Positions 34,151 through 45,453 of a stretch of DNA of 64,000 nucleotides are shown one piece after another (position 1 is the stretch's first letter; each line of letters begins with the position of its first letter). Position numbers and translations under genes: made by a program. The DNA is from Hermatobates lingyangjiaoensis (taxonomy: Eukaryota > Arthropoda > Insecta > Hemiptera > Hermatobatidae), in NCBI GenBank assembly GCA_026182355.1, contig JAPFBL010000166.1, positions 1,178,001-1,242,000 on the forward strand, written 5' to 3'. A model generated the notes under the pieces. The model saw only the letters and a list, made by a program, of their open reading frames with translations, was not told the origin of the DNA and ran no database searches.

Positions 34151-35110
34151 TGCATACATTTATGCTGAAAAAAATATACAACTTCCTTTGTATAAATATA
34201 ACAGAAGCACAATATTTCCTTGAGGAATCAACGTCAGAGATATAGCTTTCTATAAGATCCCCGTTCTCATCAAAATAAGAAAAAATACTCTACCACATTG
34301 AGATATTCTTTACAGGTAATATAATAATGGATATCTGTATTCATGGACTGAGCACGGCCACATGGAAATCATGTATGGAAAAAAATATATGTCAAAAACT
34401 AAGGGGATAAATCATATCAGTAAATTGATAATAGGAGATTTACTATTACTTTGAATGATTAAGTTCACAAGATGTCCTTTTAGAAGTTCAAATTATTTTC
34501 TCATTTATTGAGTTATATTGTCTGATTAAATACATCATGAGCAGGACGGGGAAAATGAAAATAACGAAGAGAAATAGCTAGTAATTGTGAGAAAAGCAGA
34601 GAGAGGAGCAGCAGCAGGTAAGTAGTGGAAGAAAATCACTTGTAATCGTAGACTTTTAAAGTCGAAATCGTCCATTAGGATGAATGCAGTCGTGGGGAAC
34701 CGATGTGGATTTGAAACGCCCAAGTCACTGAACCGGGCAGACAACATCCACGATCACGGTCCCAAATATCCCTTTATCAAGAACACAATCACATAACAAA
34801 ATAATATGCTAGGCCTCTGTCACCTGTGTTTAGCTGGCTTTCTCAATATGTCAACATTTTAATACTTCATTGTTAGATCCAAGTAATTGTTCTTTGGGAA
34901 TTGATCCAATGATTTTTTCTACAAGACTTATTGTCTCTGTTGTCTATCAAGATCATTTTAACAGATAAGTGTGATGTTATCAAGAACACTTTGTATCTCT
35001 TTCGGCTTCATTGAATAATATTTGTTGATTCATGGTATATTTCTTTATTAAATATAAAAGTCGAGTTTTATGCCCTTTTAATGCAATGACATTGGTTTGC
35101 TGAAGTGGTC
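34151..35110. other. Non-coding sequence, no gene seen
   Basis: A GC-richer stretch at 34,590-34,780 (minus-strand frame of 70 codons) has no recognisable domain. The B-box-like TTTGAAACGCCC near 34,711 lacks a partner A box. Confidence 0.45.
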
Positions 35111-35114
35111 TGTT

Positions 35115-35330
35115 TGTATGCATATATATAAAATTAAAGTTTATCCGTCAGGTTTTCAGATTCAAATTAAACTCTCAATGCCAACGTTTCGGTTTTTATT
35201 TAAAACCTTTTTCATAGGCAGAAATATAATTTTTGAAACAGAAAAACTAAGCATTACATTATAAATTATTTTAGAAAGAAAAATAGTCTGTTAATTTCAA
35301 CAACTGTCTAGTTTGAATCAAACCTGTTCA
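35115..35330 (-). repeat. PLTR of another family, degenerate hammerhead-like core
   Basis: At 35,179-35,220 on the minus strand: stem I TGCC, an eroded core (TATGAAAAA instead of CTGANGAN), stem II GGTTTT paired with AAAACC, GAA, palindrome ACGT, T, and GGCA closing stem I. Stem I, stem II, GAA and palindrome are preserved while the CUGANGA is not. The 3' side ends in TTTTATATATATGCA. Confidence 0.55.
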
Positions 35331-35543
35331 TACTTTTATCGCTCGATATTTTTATCAATATTTATATATATATATATATATTGGACTATGATTGGCTGTT
35401 AGCTTGGTGAACTATGGTGACTGTTCACCGATTTGCGTTTATATATATATATATCCTGAATTGTTTTCTTGACCCAATATTTATAAGATGTAACTTTTTT
35501 TTTTTTTGAGGTTTGAGGTCCAATGATTTAAACTAGTCCTTTT

Positions 35544-35581
35544 GCCGACGTTTCGACATATATTTATGTCATCTTCAGGGC
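35544..35581 (-). ncRNA. Hammerhead-like motif, intact (element B, left arm)
   Basis: Minus strand: stem I GCC, core CTGAAGA, extra T, perfect 6-bp stem II GACATA loop AATA TATGTC, GAA, palindrome ACGT, C at the cleavage position (plus-strand base 35,547), GGC closing stem I. GUC is the classical hammerhead cleavage triplet. Confidence 0.75.
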
Positions 35582-35950
35582 TACAACATGATTGTTTTAC
35601 AATTAGCACTACTATTACTACTATTTGGTAATTTGTTACATTTTAATCTGCACAGAAACAAAGAGGAAATTTATTGATAAATCAGTTATTACGACTATGG
35701 ATTATTTTGTTAGACATTAACATAAGGATTTTGTTATAGTTATTCTATTGCTTTAGAATTATTGCATAAGTAAAGAGATCACTATTTGATTACCTTGGAA
35801 ATCTGTTTATGTTGCAGCATTCTTATTTAACACTGTTTCATGATGGTTACTATTTGTTTTTTGGGAGGTTTCTTTACGGTTATGTTCTGTTTTGATTGTT
35901 TGAGTACACAGTGTTTTTTTTTATTATTATTTTTTTTTTTTGTGGGTTTG

Positions 35951-36796
35951 TATTGTTTTTTGTTCAGTGACAGGTATCTGAATTACAAATCACACCACCC
36001 TATTAATCATAAAATAAACACAGCTATCGCGTTAAAACATAGAGCCCTCAGCCTCAGTGACCCCAAATTCCATAGTAAAAATATAACTCTAGTAAAATCC
36101 ATATTGCTTAATAATAATTTTCCTAAAGGTCTAATAAATAAAATTATTACACACAGTTGCAACACACACACACATCATAATGATAATGGAGACCACAGGC
36201 AACGAAATAACAATAGAACAACAATTTCAAACAGTCGTACTGACATAAACACAACGGACATACAGACAACACAGCCAGACTCTCACAACATTAACATGAA
36301 CCCAGGAACAAACAATGTAAAATACATCAGTCTTACGTATGTAAAAGGCCTCTCGGAAAGGATAAAAAAAACGTTAAAAGACACTGTACATTGCAAAATT
36401 GCACACAAAAACAACAAAACACTAAATAGCTTAGTTTTCTCTAAACTTAAATCCAAAACCTCTACATTACAGAACAGCAATATAGTCTATCAAATAAACT
36501 GCAGCGACTGTGATACAAAATATATAGGGCAAATCAGCCAATACTTAGCAAACAGGATTTCACAGCATAAATCAGACATTACAGGACAAAAAATAACATG
36601 CGCCCTAGCTAAACATGCCAACACACAAAAACATAACTTTGACTTTCATAACCCACTTATAATAGACAGAGAAAAACACACCCAAAAGAGACTAGTAAAG
36701 GAAATAATACACATAGGACAAACGGAAAACACTTGCAACTCTAGAACAGACATAGAAAAATTTAGCCAAATTTACACAAACATTTTTACACAATAG
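35951..36796 (+). pseudogene. Penelope-like polyprotein C-terminal part (RT thumb and GIY-YIG endonuclease)
   Basis: Only the 3' half of the gene is present. The open frame nominally begins at 35,840, but the part before about 35,951 is read from the inverted PLTR arm. Seen: an RT thumb-type segment (HRALSLSDPKFHSKNITLVK, INKII), a polar linker with His/Asn/Thr repeats, then the endonuclease: NIVYQINCSDCDTKYIGQ holds the GIY and YIG elements and a CxxC pair, ANRISQH supplies the conserved Arg, AKHANTQKH follows, and KRLVKEIIHI carries the likely catalytic Glu. The frame ends at 36,796. The endonuclease domain is intact, but without the RT core the copy cannot act alone. Confidence 0.85.
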
Positions 36797-37210
36797 AAAA
36801 AAACAAACCATAGGGACTAACACAAGAAGATTAGGCAAACCCACAAAAAAACAAAAAAAAATTATAATAATAAAAAAACACTGTGTACTCAAACAATCAA
36901 AACAGAACATAACCGTAAGGAAACCTCCCAAAAAACAAATAGTAACCATCATGAAACAGTGTTAAATAAGAATGCTGCAACATAAACAGATTTCCAAGGT
37001 AATCAAATAGTGATCTCTTTACTTATGCAATAATTCTAAAGCAATAGAATAACTATAACAAAATCCTTATGTTAATGTCTAACAAAATAATCCATAGTCG
37101 TAATAACTGATTTATCAATAAATTTCCTCTTTGTTTCTGTGCAGATTAAAATGTAACAAATTACCAAATAGTAGTAATAGTAGTGCTAATTGTAAAACAA
37201 TCATGTTGTA

Positions 37211-37248
37211 GCCCTGAAGATGACATAAATATATGTCGAAACGTGGGC
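37211..37248 (+). ncRNA. Hammerhead-like motif with the cleavage base changed to G (element B, right arm)
   Basis: Same sequence as the motif at 35,544-35,581 except that the base after ACGT is G (37,245) instead of C. Stem I (GCC with GGC), core CTGAAGA, extra T, stem II and GAA are unchanged. G at this position blocks cleavage in characterised hammerheads. Confidence 0.75.
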
Positions 37249-37298
37249 AAAAGGACTAGTTTAAATCATTGGACCTCAAACCTCAAAAAAAAAAAGTT

Positions 37299-37347
<49 letters not shown>

Positions 37348-37350
37348 TAT

Positions 37351-37410
37351 GTTCAAGTCATAATAAAAAATGGGAAGAAAGACTAAGATCATTCAACAGA
37401 AAATAAAGGA
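37351..37410 (-). repeat. Short PLTR remnant next to element B
   Basis: TTCAAGTCATAATAAAAAATGG and GACTAAGATCATTCAAC correspond to the minus-strand PLTR beginning (GTTCAAACCACAATAAGAAATGG, GACTAAGATCTTTCAAC, compared piecewise). It abuts the (TA)n at the right end of element B. Confidence 0.5.
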
Positions 37411-39632
37411 AATATATTAAATATTTTAAAAAATTTGGAAAAAACTGTAAAAAAAGAAATTTAAGTTATAAAATGAAATAGTAATAAATAAAAAATATTG
37501 TTACAAAAATATACCTCACAGGTTAATACAGAAATCACAAAGTGACTAAAGTTTTATCATATCCAATATTAGAAAGGTTCTCCTCTCAAACTAAAAATAC
37601 TGTAATTTCCTTTATAATTAACTAAAATGCCTAACGATTCATGATTTGTTGAACAGGAAGTTGGTTGAATTGGTACCTCCAGGCAAGGTGTGCTTACAAG
37701 AAATAACAAACATTAGACAAACTAATTAGTATTTAGCTCATTAACAATAACTCAATTAAATACCACTCGAGCAAGCTGTAACGATTATAGCACGTGAAAT
37801 ATGACACCATTTATATTAACATAAAATTAGAATTGCCAACTAAGACAATCAACATTGCAATATTAAGATAATGTTAAAATTCGCAATAATGAATGATATA
37901 TGGGCAAAAATAAAATTATAGGTCACAGCTTTTATCTAATAAATTTGCAGCTTTTGTTTTTTTTTTTTTATCAACTTTTATATGGTTTAGTCCTGAAGGA
38001 GCAATGTAATCCAGAAACTTACTGAATCCAGGTGAATATACAAGTCAAGTATTTTACGTGCTCGTTACACACTGAAGTTGTATGCACCGCTTGCATTTTC
38101 ATGTAGTATTTTCAATTATTTTAACAGTCTGTTTTCTCTATATGTGAAGTACAAAATAGCGATTTGATTCACTTAGTATTGATTATATGCCATTTTGTTT
38201 GATAGGTAACATACAACACGAAAATGGTATAGGCATAAATCAGATTTGAAAAGTAAATTGCATACCAAAAATTGTTGAATAACGTGCAACTTCGAAAGAT
38301 TCTAGAACTATTATGCCTTATTCCATTTCTCATATTGGTGAATTTGTCGATTTTTGAGTTACGGTTTTATTGTGACTATGTTTTGTATATAAAAACGAGG
38401 TATCTGCATAATAGAGCGCAAGATAGAATCATAATAATAAATAAATAGAATCATAAATGAAAAAAATTATTTTGTATGAAGGTGAATAATTGACTTTAGT
38501 TCCTCAGAAACTTACACTATAACTATATAAAGTAAAAATTAATTGTATAACCTTACTATTACCTACTCTACCACCTTTAGTTAACACCACTGCTGCTCCA
38601 TTCTCATTGGTTAACACTGGTACATTCTATCTTCACCAACATCCTCATTCTTATGAAATACGTTTATAACGAAATTTGAATATTCCCTTACGTAGGTTGT
38701 CTATAAGTTTTTAGTTCGGGGATGGCTATATACTAGCAGAAATGTATAGGTTTTCTTAATTTTTTTGAGGACAACAATCGTTTGACAAAACATAGGTCCT
38801 TAAAAGTTTTGAAAAATTCAGCCATTACAAGATTGGTAAACAATTCTCTAACCTTTCTTTTCCATATATACATAATTAAAATTTTTATTACTTTACTCAT
38901 ATTCGGAATGAGTTTTATCAGAACTGTTTAACGGAAACTCAATATACTTCCAAATTATTTGATGGTTTCAGTAGTTTAATGAAATTAGAATTTTCCTTGA
39001 AATAAAGTATTTATATGGGTAAAGAAATTTGTATAAATATTAAGTTTCTGCAAAGCTAACAGTAAAAGAGGTTAAATCTAAAAAAAATTAAATATAGAAG
39101 GATATTTGTTTGTTGTTTCTAATATGTGGGAATTACTTTTCATATATAAAGAAATATCGAAAATAGATGCAGTAAATATTGCATTCATAAAGTAAAAGTG
39201 GGGAAATTGCCAATAACTTAAATGATAACTATGTGAAGTTTGTAGTAGATTACTTATTTTTACCCCTCTTCTAATGTTTACCTCATAACATTGACTTGGG
39301 TTAAATTCCATTTGCAGTTCCACTTCTCTTTAGTCATTTCGTTTTTTAATTAGAAATCAATATGATTCAGATTTACTGTATGACTATCCCAGAAATTGCA
39401 TTGACAGGTTTTTATGAACTATAACGTATAAATAGTCTTATATAAATAATCAAAATAAAATTGAATAAATATTCCTTGGTTGAGAGAAGAACTATGAATG
39501 ATGTCAGAAATGGGAATGATACTATAAGGTACATTATAGCAAAACAGAAACTATTTTTTACCATTCTTGTAATCATCATACAAAGTCACATAGATTTTAT
39601 CTTCTTGGCTGCAGTACTTTTATTTTTATGAA
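37411..39632. other. AT-rich non-coding sequence, no gene seen
   Basis: No coding signal, RNA gene or transposon terminus was recognised. Confidence 0.55.
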
Positions 39633-40467
39633 TGCAGTCGTTAAATTGACTGGCCGAACCCTACAAAGGTCTACAGTTTTAGGACTATCATAGGATCACT
39701 GAGGATTCGATCGTCCCCTCTGAAGAGGAAAGTTCCCGTTACCCCGGGGTCAGGGGTTGCAATGATAACATTTGGCCCCTCTGGGCTCCACTGTGGGTAA
39801 TCTTGGTATCATGTATGACAATAAATAGAGATTAAAATCTCTTAAAGGCCATCGCCACCTGGCGGGTAAGGAATAAATGTCAGAAGAGATCTTGTCTCAC
39901 TCTTTCGTTAGAATAAAGCTCGAGAGGGGTTCCATTCATACCCACCCTGAGTTCCATCAAAGACAAAAGGATAAGACAACTACCAGTATTCCAGCCCACT
40001 TAGCTGAGATCGTGGTCCGTTCCTACTCTCAGTAGGTAAAGTTTGGGGTCTAGCTCCCCTGGATGCTAAGCAGGCATCCACTCGAGAAGCTACTGCTCTT
40101 CATGCAGCGACCACAAGGGTCTACCCAACCTGGGTGAGAACACACAGACACTACGAGTCCGACCTCAAGGTCGGGCTGGAGAGAAAACTCTTCCAGGGGC
40201 CCCCGCCGCCCATAGTACCGACTTATTTTAAGAGTTTCGGATCAAACTCCGGACCGAAGTCCTACTGAACCTGCTCAGCTGCAGGTAGGGTCAGTAGCCC
40301 TTGTTGCCCCCGGTAAACTCACGTGTAGAAGCCAATACAGCTTATGGCAGAGCTGTATGACCCCGGGAAGTTGCACTAATGTAGCCCCGGTTCAAAAACC
40401 ATTTGGATATTAAGCCATGCAACCTTATAGGTAAGACTGCATGGCCCCACTTGCAGTTGTTTAATAA
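39633..40467. mobile_element. Unidentified GC-rich insertion, about 0.8 kb
   Basis: About 800 bp near 50% GC, in sharp contrast to the ~30% around it, with no long open frame on either strand. The edges carry a similar sequence, TGCAGTCGTTAAATT (39,633) and TGCAGTTGTTTAATAA (40,452), which could be a diverged target duplication of about 15 bp. The interior has many short palindromic or repeated words (ACCCCGGGGT, CTCAGTAGG, GGATGC/GCATCC). It could be the 5' untranslated part of a non-LTR retrotransposon or a structured non-autonomous retroposon. I do not recognise the family. Confidence 0.5.
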
Positions 40468-40969
40468 ATCTTGCATAAATTCAAAAACAAGTAATTTAAA
40501 CTAAATATCATGGTTTAAATACTCTATATATATTTCGAATATATATTAAATTTACATAGAAAATTAAATTAAAGAAAATTTGAATTGAGTATGTATTTGG
40601 GAACGCATCAGAAATTCAAAAATCCTGGATTCTATTAAAAACTAATTTTTTTTTCAAGAAACTTTTGTAAAAAGTTGATTGAAACTAGAATCAGTGAAAT
40701 ACACGAGATATCTAGCCTTGATAACGTAATATTTTAACTATAATCAAAGAATACCTATGCAATATTAATTATAGTAACCCTATAATATAAAATGTTGCTA
40801 ACGTTCAGAAAATGTGGCGTTTTACAGTGAGATAGAATGGGAAATAGTACATTTTAGTAAATGCACAGTCCTAATGGCTACAACTAGATATATAACAAAT
40901 GTGAATGTAAAAACGGACACTCCATTTTTATGAAATATGAAAATTTCAAAAATATTATGGGATCAGACA

Positions 40970-41150
40970 TGGACTAGATGTAGTTTAGTGACTGAGTGAA
41001 CCCAGGGTTGAGGTTCGAATCTTGATTCTTTACTATTGAATTTTCAGGTAGATCATTATTATCCCATGCTCACCATATCCCAGTGAAGACGTCGAGATGT
41101 AGGTCCCGAGCCTGTGCCATGCCACTACTAGTTAAAATTCTAATAAACCT
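40970..41150 (+). mobile_element. tRNA-like SINE relic
   Basis: TAGTTTAGTGACTGAGTG resembles an A box and GGTTCGAATCTTG a B box at the right distance. The tail contains TCCCATGCTCACCATATCCC and CCCGAGCCTGTGCC. It is distinct from the 23.7 kb family. Confidence 0.5.
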
Positions 41151-42317
41151 AATCTTAACAAAAGTGAAGTTCATCATATGGCTACTAAAGTATATCACAT
41201 TTAAAGTTACTTTAAGAAGTGAATCTCACTTCCGCTGCTAGAAGGAGATGCAGAAGGAGATGACAATAAATATGGGTGTTTCAAACAAGCAAAAGACAAA
41301 ATATTTGTTGACTTTTCAAGCATTGTGACTCATAATTTCCTATGCCAATTATTTAGATTATAACATTGGGAAATTATTATGGCTCCAAACAAAAAAAACT
41401 AACAACACTATCTCTTGTTTGCTAAAATTTTAATCGAAATTTGAAACAATTTTTATAATTGAGTTTTGTAAATTGTTAAGATTGTTTGTTCTTCCCCAAT
41501 CTTTACTCCTTACCCTCACTTCCTATAAAAACCCATCACTTTTTCTACAGTCACACTCCCTTCTTGACTTCTCTATGTCATTTAAATTTTTTTATTGATA
41601 AGCTATTGCCACCTTTAATTTTTATTACAGACACAACTGCAGAAGAACACATATTAAATAAGTTGTTTTGATAAAAGAAAACTGCATTGTTTGGAAACTT
41701 CCATAATGACCTTAAAAAAGTTTAATGGCTAAGAAGACTTAGTCAGACCCAACGTCTGATTTACAACTCCCTCAAAGTGATTGAATCAATCTTTGTACAG
41801 CAACCCAGTGTTGCGATTTGTTTTTATTTAATCTTATGTACGTATCAGGTAGTTTTAGTTAGTTAGTTCCAAGTTTTGTAAGGATATTAGCTTGATATAG
41901 GGACAAAATTGCGGCAAATGTTGAGGGGTGGTATGTGGTTGCTTCGAAACCACGACCAATTCGGGGGGTTGGATGAGCCTTCCAGTCAATAGTATTAGTT
42001 ATGCGGGCGGCACTGTCACCCCCGAGAGGGTGTCGTGCCCTTACGGCAAGAACCACGTACATATATCTTATACTTATTTGTAATGTCAGTTGCAACTATA
42101 ATTTCCCTTGATTGGGTGGGTTACTTAGGTGTGAGGTTGATAATCCTTTATAACTATAGGCTATCATGAATCACCCTTCATACCTACAAAGTATAATCTT
42201 ATATACGCCGAGTACAGTGGTAGGCAGAAATAAACAGATTTTAAATATAGCTACAAATATTAAATTTAAAATATTTCTCGCTATGTATAAATGTTAGGTC
42301 AAACAATTTAGGTATAT
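41151..42317. other. Non-coding sequence with a GC-rich patch
   Basis: 41,905-42,060 is GC-rich (contains CACCCCCGAGAGGGTG, a perfect hairpin, and GGTTGCTTCGAAACCACGACC, read here on the plus strand in parts). It might be an RNA-gene-derived repeat. I see no gene in the rest. Confidence 0.4.
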
Positions 42318-42552
42318 ATAATATACCAATCCTGTAACAATAAACAATTCATACTCTATAATTTAAACAAAGTAATATTCATAAGTAATAATAAAAAGCT
42401 AGTTTAACAACAAATTATTATGAAACGTTCCTGTTCAATTTCATTAAATTCAACGTATTAGATTAAATATAAAGTATATTATAATGTTATATTAAACATA
42501 ATACCATGATATTCATATTTAAATAATCAAACATAATATTTAACATAACATA
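42318..42552. repeat. Direct repeat X, copy 1
   Basis: Shares with 43,240-43,470 an ordered series of blocks: AATTCATA, TAAT-TTACAA-type sequence, AAAAAGCT-GTTTAACA, TTTCATT, CAACGTATTA, ATTAAATATAAAG, ATACCATGAT and AACATAATATTTAACATAA. Divergence is roughly 15-20%. No coding potential. Confidence 0.75.
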
Positions 42553-43239
42553 ATTTCATCGTTTAACATTTAAAGTTTTTTAGTTTAATGTGTTCATTAT
42601 GGAAACGTTTTTCAATTTGTCTGATTGACTTACTAACTTACGGACAAGAATGTTGACTAATACCTTTACCTAATACTAATACCTAATACCTAACACCTAT
42701 GATGTATTCTCCATTAAGCTTTTAAAGAAAAATGGGTGATTATATACTATATCACCACTTGCTTATGAATAGGAATGTGATAATTTTACGGCTGTTATTA
42801 TTTTGTAGTGACAAAAACAATTAAATGGAAAAGTTCAAACAACTAAAGTAAGGTAAATAAATGAAAATGCTTTTGTCAATGCTAAAAGCCTTTGACTAAG
42901 TGTTCAGTGTATTTGACAGTAAATAAGTGCACAAGACTAAAGTAGTGTAATGTTGAGTAAGCTGGCACAGTATTAGTGGCTGGCGAGAAGGACATGTCTC
43001 CCGCAGGACAGTCTTGTTGCTTATGTCTGGCTGGTGTCTATAAATCTGACTTTAGCCCAACACACATCTATTCACTTAGGTCTCCACTTGGCCCCAGTCC
43101 TCCAGGGACTCTCCACACACTAATAAATCCTTCTAAAAAACCCACGTCTCCTTGCTCATTAGTCTACCAGATGTGACTTTCCCTGATATATCCGATAACA
43201 TGCCTCACCTTATCTACTTCCACAATGTTAATTATATGT
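42553..43239. other. Spacer between repeat X copies
   Basis: Contains a small array of TACCTAA-type units (42,660-42,705) and a GC-richer segment (42,970-43,190) without recognisable coding potential. Confidence 0.5.
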
Positions 43240-43470
43240 AATATATCCATCATGTAACTATAAATAATTCATAAGCGATAATTTACAACAAATTAATATT
43301 CGGAAGTAATATTAAAAAGCTGGTTTAACAGCAAAATATTTTGAAACATCTTGTTCAGTTTCATTCTTTTCAACGTATTACATTAAATATAAAGCATATT
43401 ATTATGTGATATTAAGTATAATACCATGATTGATATTTAAAATATCAAACATAATATTTAACATAATGTT
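43240..43470. repeat. Direct repeat X, copy 2
   Basis: Second copy of the unit at 42,318-42,552, about 920 bp downstream in the same orientation. Ends with AACATAATATTTAACATAAT. Confidence 0.75.
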
Positions 43471-45027
43471 TATATCATAATAAACTTAATATTTAAATAC
43501 ACATGATAGTTAATGTAAATTAAACTTATTAAATTGTATATTAACACACTAACATAAAGAAATATTGCGACCCTGATTTCCCAAAGGTATATAAACACTA
43601 AGTAATTTTGGACCATCTTAATTTCTAAACCAGAGCAAGAAAAAATCTGGCCATTGAAAAAATCTGGAGTAAGATTTTAAAGCACTTCCGCAGGTGTCAC
43701 TCTCGATGGGGATGGCAGTACATCATGTCTAGATGCCCAGCAAAACAATAGCTTTCAGAGGAGTACACCCATATGATGAGGTAATCTTATACATACCGGG
43801 CTGTTTGTTCTGAAGATTGCCCGTGAACCTTGCAATTTACTCCTCTTTAAAAAATCACCCTACAGAAGCTGATATTCTCTCTGAACAAATTCAAAATAGA
43901 CTTGAAGTTCGGTTTGAAACCAAATCGCCGCCTATTTTGCCTGCATATTTTTAAACCCGCATGAGTTTAATCTCATGATATAATACAACTTTATCAAACT
44001 TATACTAACAACTTCATAGTAAATATATGATACAGACTAATTACGAACAACTTTCTGTTGTATTCTAGATAAGATTTAAGATTATGATACTATAATGTCT
44101 TGTGTAAAATATGTGACAGTATACTTTATTCTAAACATTTACATTGTGAACATTCTTATCTTAAAACTAAAATTAAAGTTAATTTAAATACTGAAGAAAG
44201 TTATATCAGGGTAACTACATAATAAAGAAGTGTTATAATGAACAAGAGTAATTCGAAAGGATCTGCTAACGAGGAGGTTACGAGGTCGTTACAAGCATGT
44301 AAAGCAGTTATTTGCTTTATTAGTCCAAGAGAAGAGGCTGCTACAATGTGATTTCAACCTGCACGCCTTTTATAACAGCAGCATTTCCCTAGGCATACAT
44401 CTCTTTTCAGCTATTCACTAATCAACTTGTTTTTCCCTTGTTAATGGATAATTATATTTGAAAGAAATATGTAGTATTTTCACTTTTTTTTAGCCCTAAC
44501 AATGTGTACAGTATATACAAATAATGCTGAACAGGATTTGAAAAAAAAAGAGGATGCGACTTTATCTGATGAATATGACGACAATTTGTGTTTCTTTCAA
44601 CTTACAACAGTAACAAGGGAATCAAACAACATTTTTAATTTACTTATAACAATTTTTTATGACGTTCTTCAGTTAATTATTTCAACAGCATAAGCAAAAC
44701 TTCTAAACGCGGATAAAATAATTAACCTTGAATGAGTTTTGTTATTTTTGATTTAATTAGTCATCGTTACAAATTTCTGTTGGCTAAAACTGGTGCAAAT
44801 TCAAATTTTAATTTCATGAACAGTTTATTTGCAAATATCCAATACGTGAATATACGAGTATGATACTTGAGATTTTCAAAGTCGTTGGTATTAAAAAAAA
44901 CCAAAGACAATTGTTTTAGTGAAATGTTTGTTGTGTTGTAAGAAAAGGAATGATAGATTTTAAAAAATGATACTATTCTCAGCATTATATTTTTATCAGC
45001 AGGTTATCAGTGTGTTCTCAATTTCAT
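43471..45027. other. AT-rich non-coding sequence, no gene recognised
   Basis: A GC-richer patch at 43,680-43,880 and another at 44,270-44,390 are unidentified. No coding evidence. Confidence 0.45.
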
Positions 45028-45255
45028 ATATATATATATATATATATATTAGTATAAATGGGCAGCAAATCTTCTTGAAGACAAATGGAATTAAAGTATG
45101 CAGCAGCTTCTGCATTAACGACCTTTTTGCTGATGGCCTCGATTTTTCTAACTATCTTCCGGTGATGCTGAGGCAACTTCCATATATGCTGGGCCAGAGA
45201 CATTGAGAAAACCAATATCAAACAACTTTAATGGAACACAAAAACACTGGGTTGA

Positions 45256-45292
45256 AACAAGCTTTCGACCACACATTGGTCATCTTCGGGTT
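45256..45292 (-). ncRNA. Hammerhead-like motif with U4 changed to C (element C, left arm)
   Basis: Minus strand: stem I AAC, core CCGAAGA (CTGAAGA expected), extra T, stem II GACCA with TGGTC, GAA, palindrome AGCT, T, GTT closing stem I. All stems are perfect, but the second core base is changed. Confidence 0.6.
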
Positions 45293-45453
45293 ACACTACT
45301 ATTTAATTAATGAATGTTAATATAATTAACTGAAAAGTAATTTTTAAAATTAAACATAACAATTTTAACAAATATAAAACAAACGATACAGCGGGTGAGA
45401 GGAAAACAAAGAGCAGGTTCCAGCAGGGTTGCAACAACATACAGCTTTGCCCC

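Larger units (their letters stand above)
35436..37350. mobile_element. Penelope-like retroelement B with long inverted arms
   Basis: Two copies are joined head to head. The minus-strand copy (about 35,436-35,950) holds only 3'-untranslated sequence and PLTR. The plus-strand copy (about 35,951-37,300) holds the end of the polyprotein, the same untranslated sequence and PLTR. The arms (35,486-35,950 and about 36,835-37,300) are inverted repeats of ~465 bp that look nearly identical. Each 3' end meets (TA)n: 35,441-35,454 on the left, 37,303-37,350 on the right, and the left arm extends ~45 bp further before its TA tract, so the two ends were formed independently. Confidence 0.85.

Noticed and set aside
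34690..34720. tRNA gene or B box near 34,711
   Set aside because: No matching A box or cloverleaf could be drawn.
35840..35950. Start of the 318-codon frame as the true protein start of element B
   Set aside because: This part is encoded by the inverted PLTR arm, which also appears as a minus-strand frame at 36,692-36,952; it is a fusion by insertion geometry.
36158..36180. CRISPR-like or satellite repeat in ACACACACA stretch
   Set aside because: A short CA run within the coding linker of the Penelope polyprotein.
41905..42060. 5S rRNA or tRNA gene in the GC-rich patch
   Set aside because: Neither the 5S internal promoter nor paired A and B boxes with acceptor stems were found; left as unidentified.
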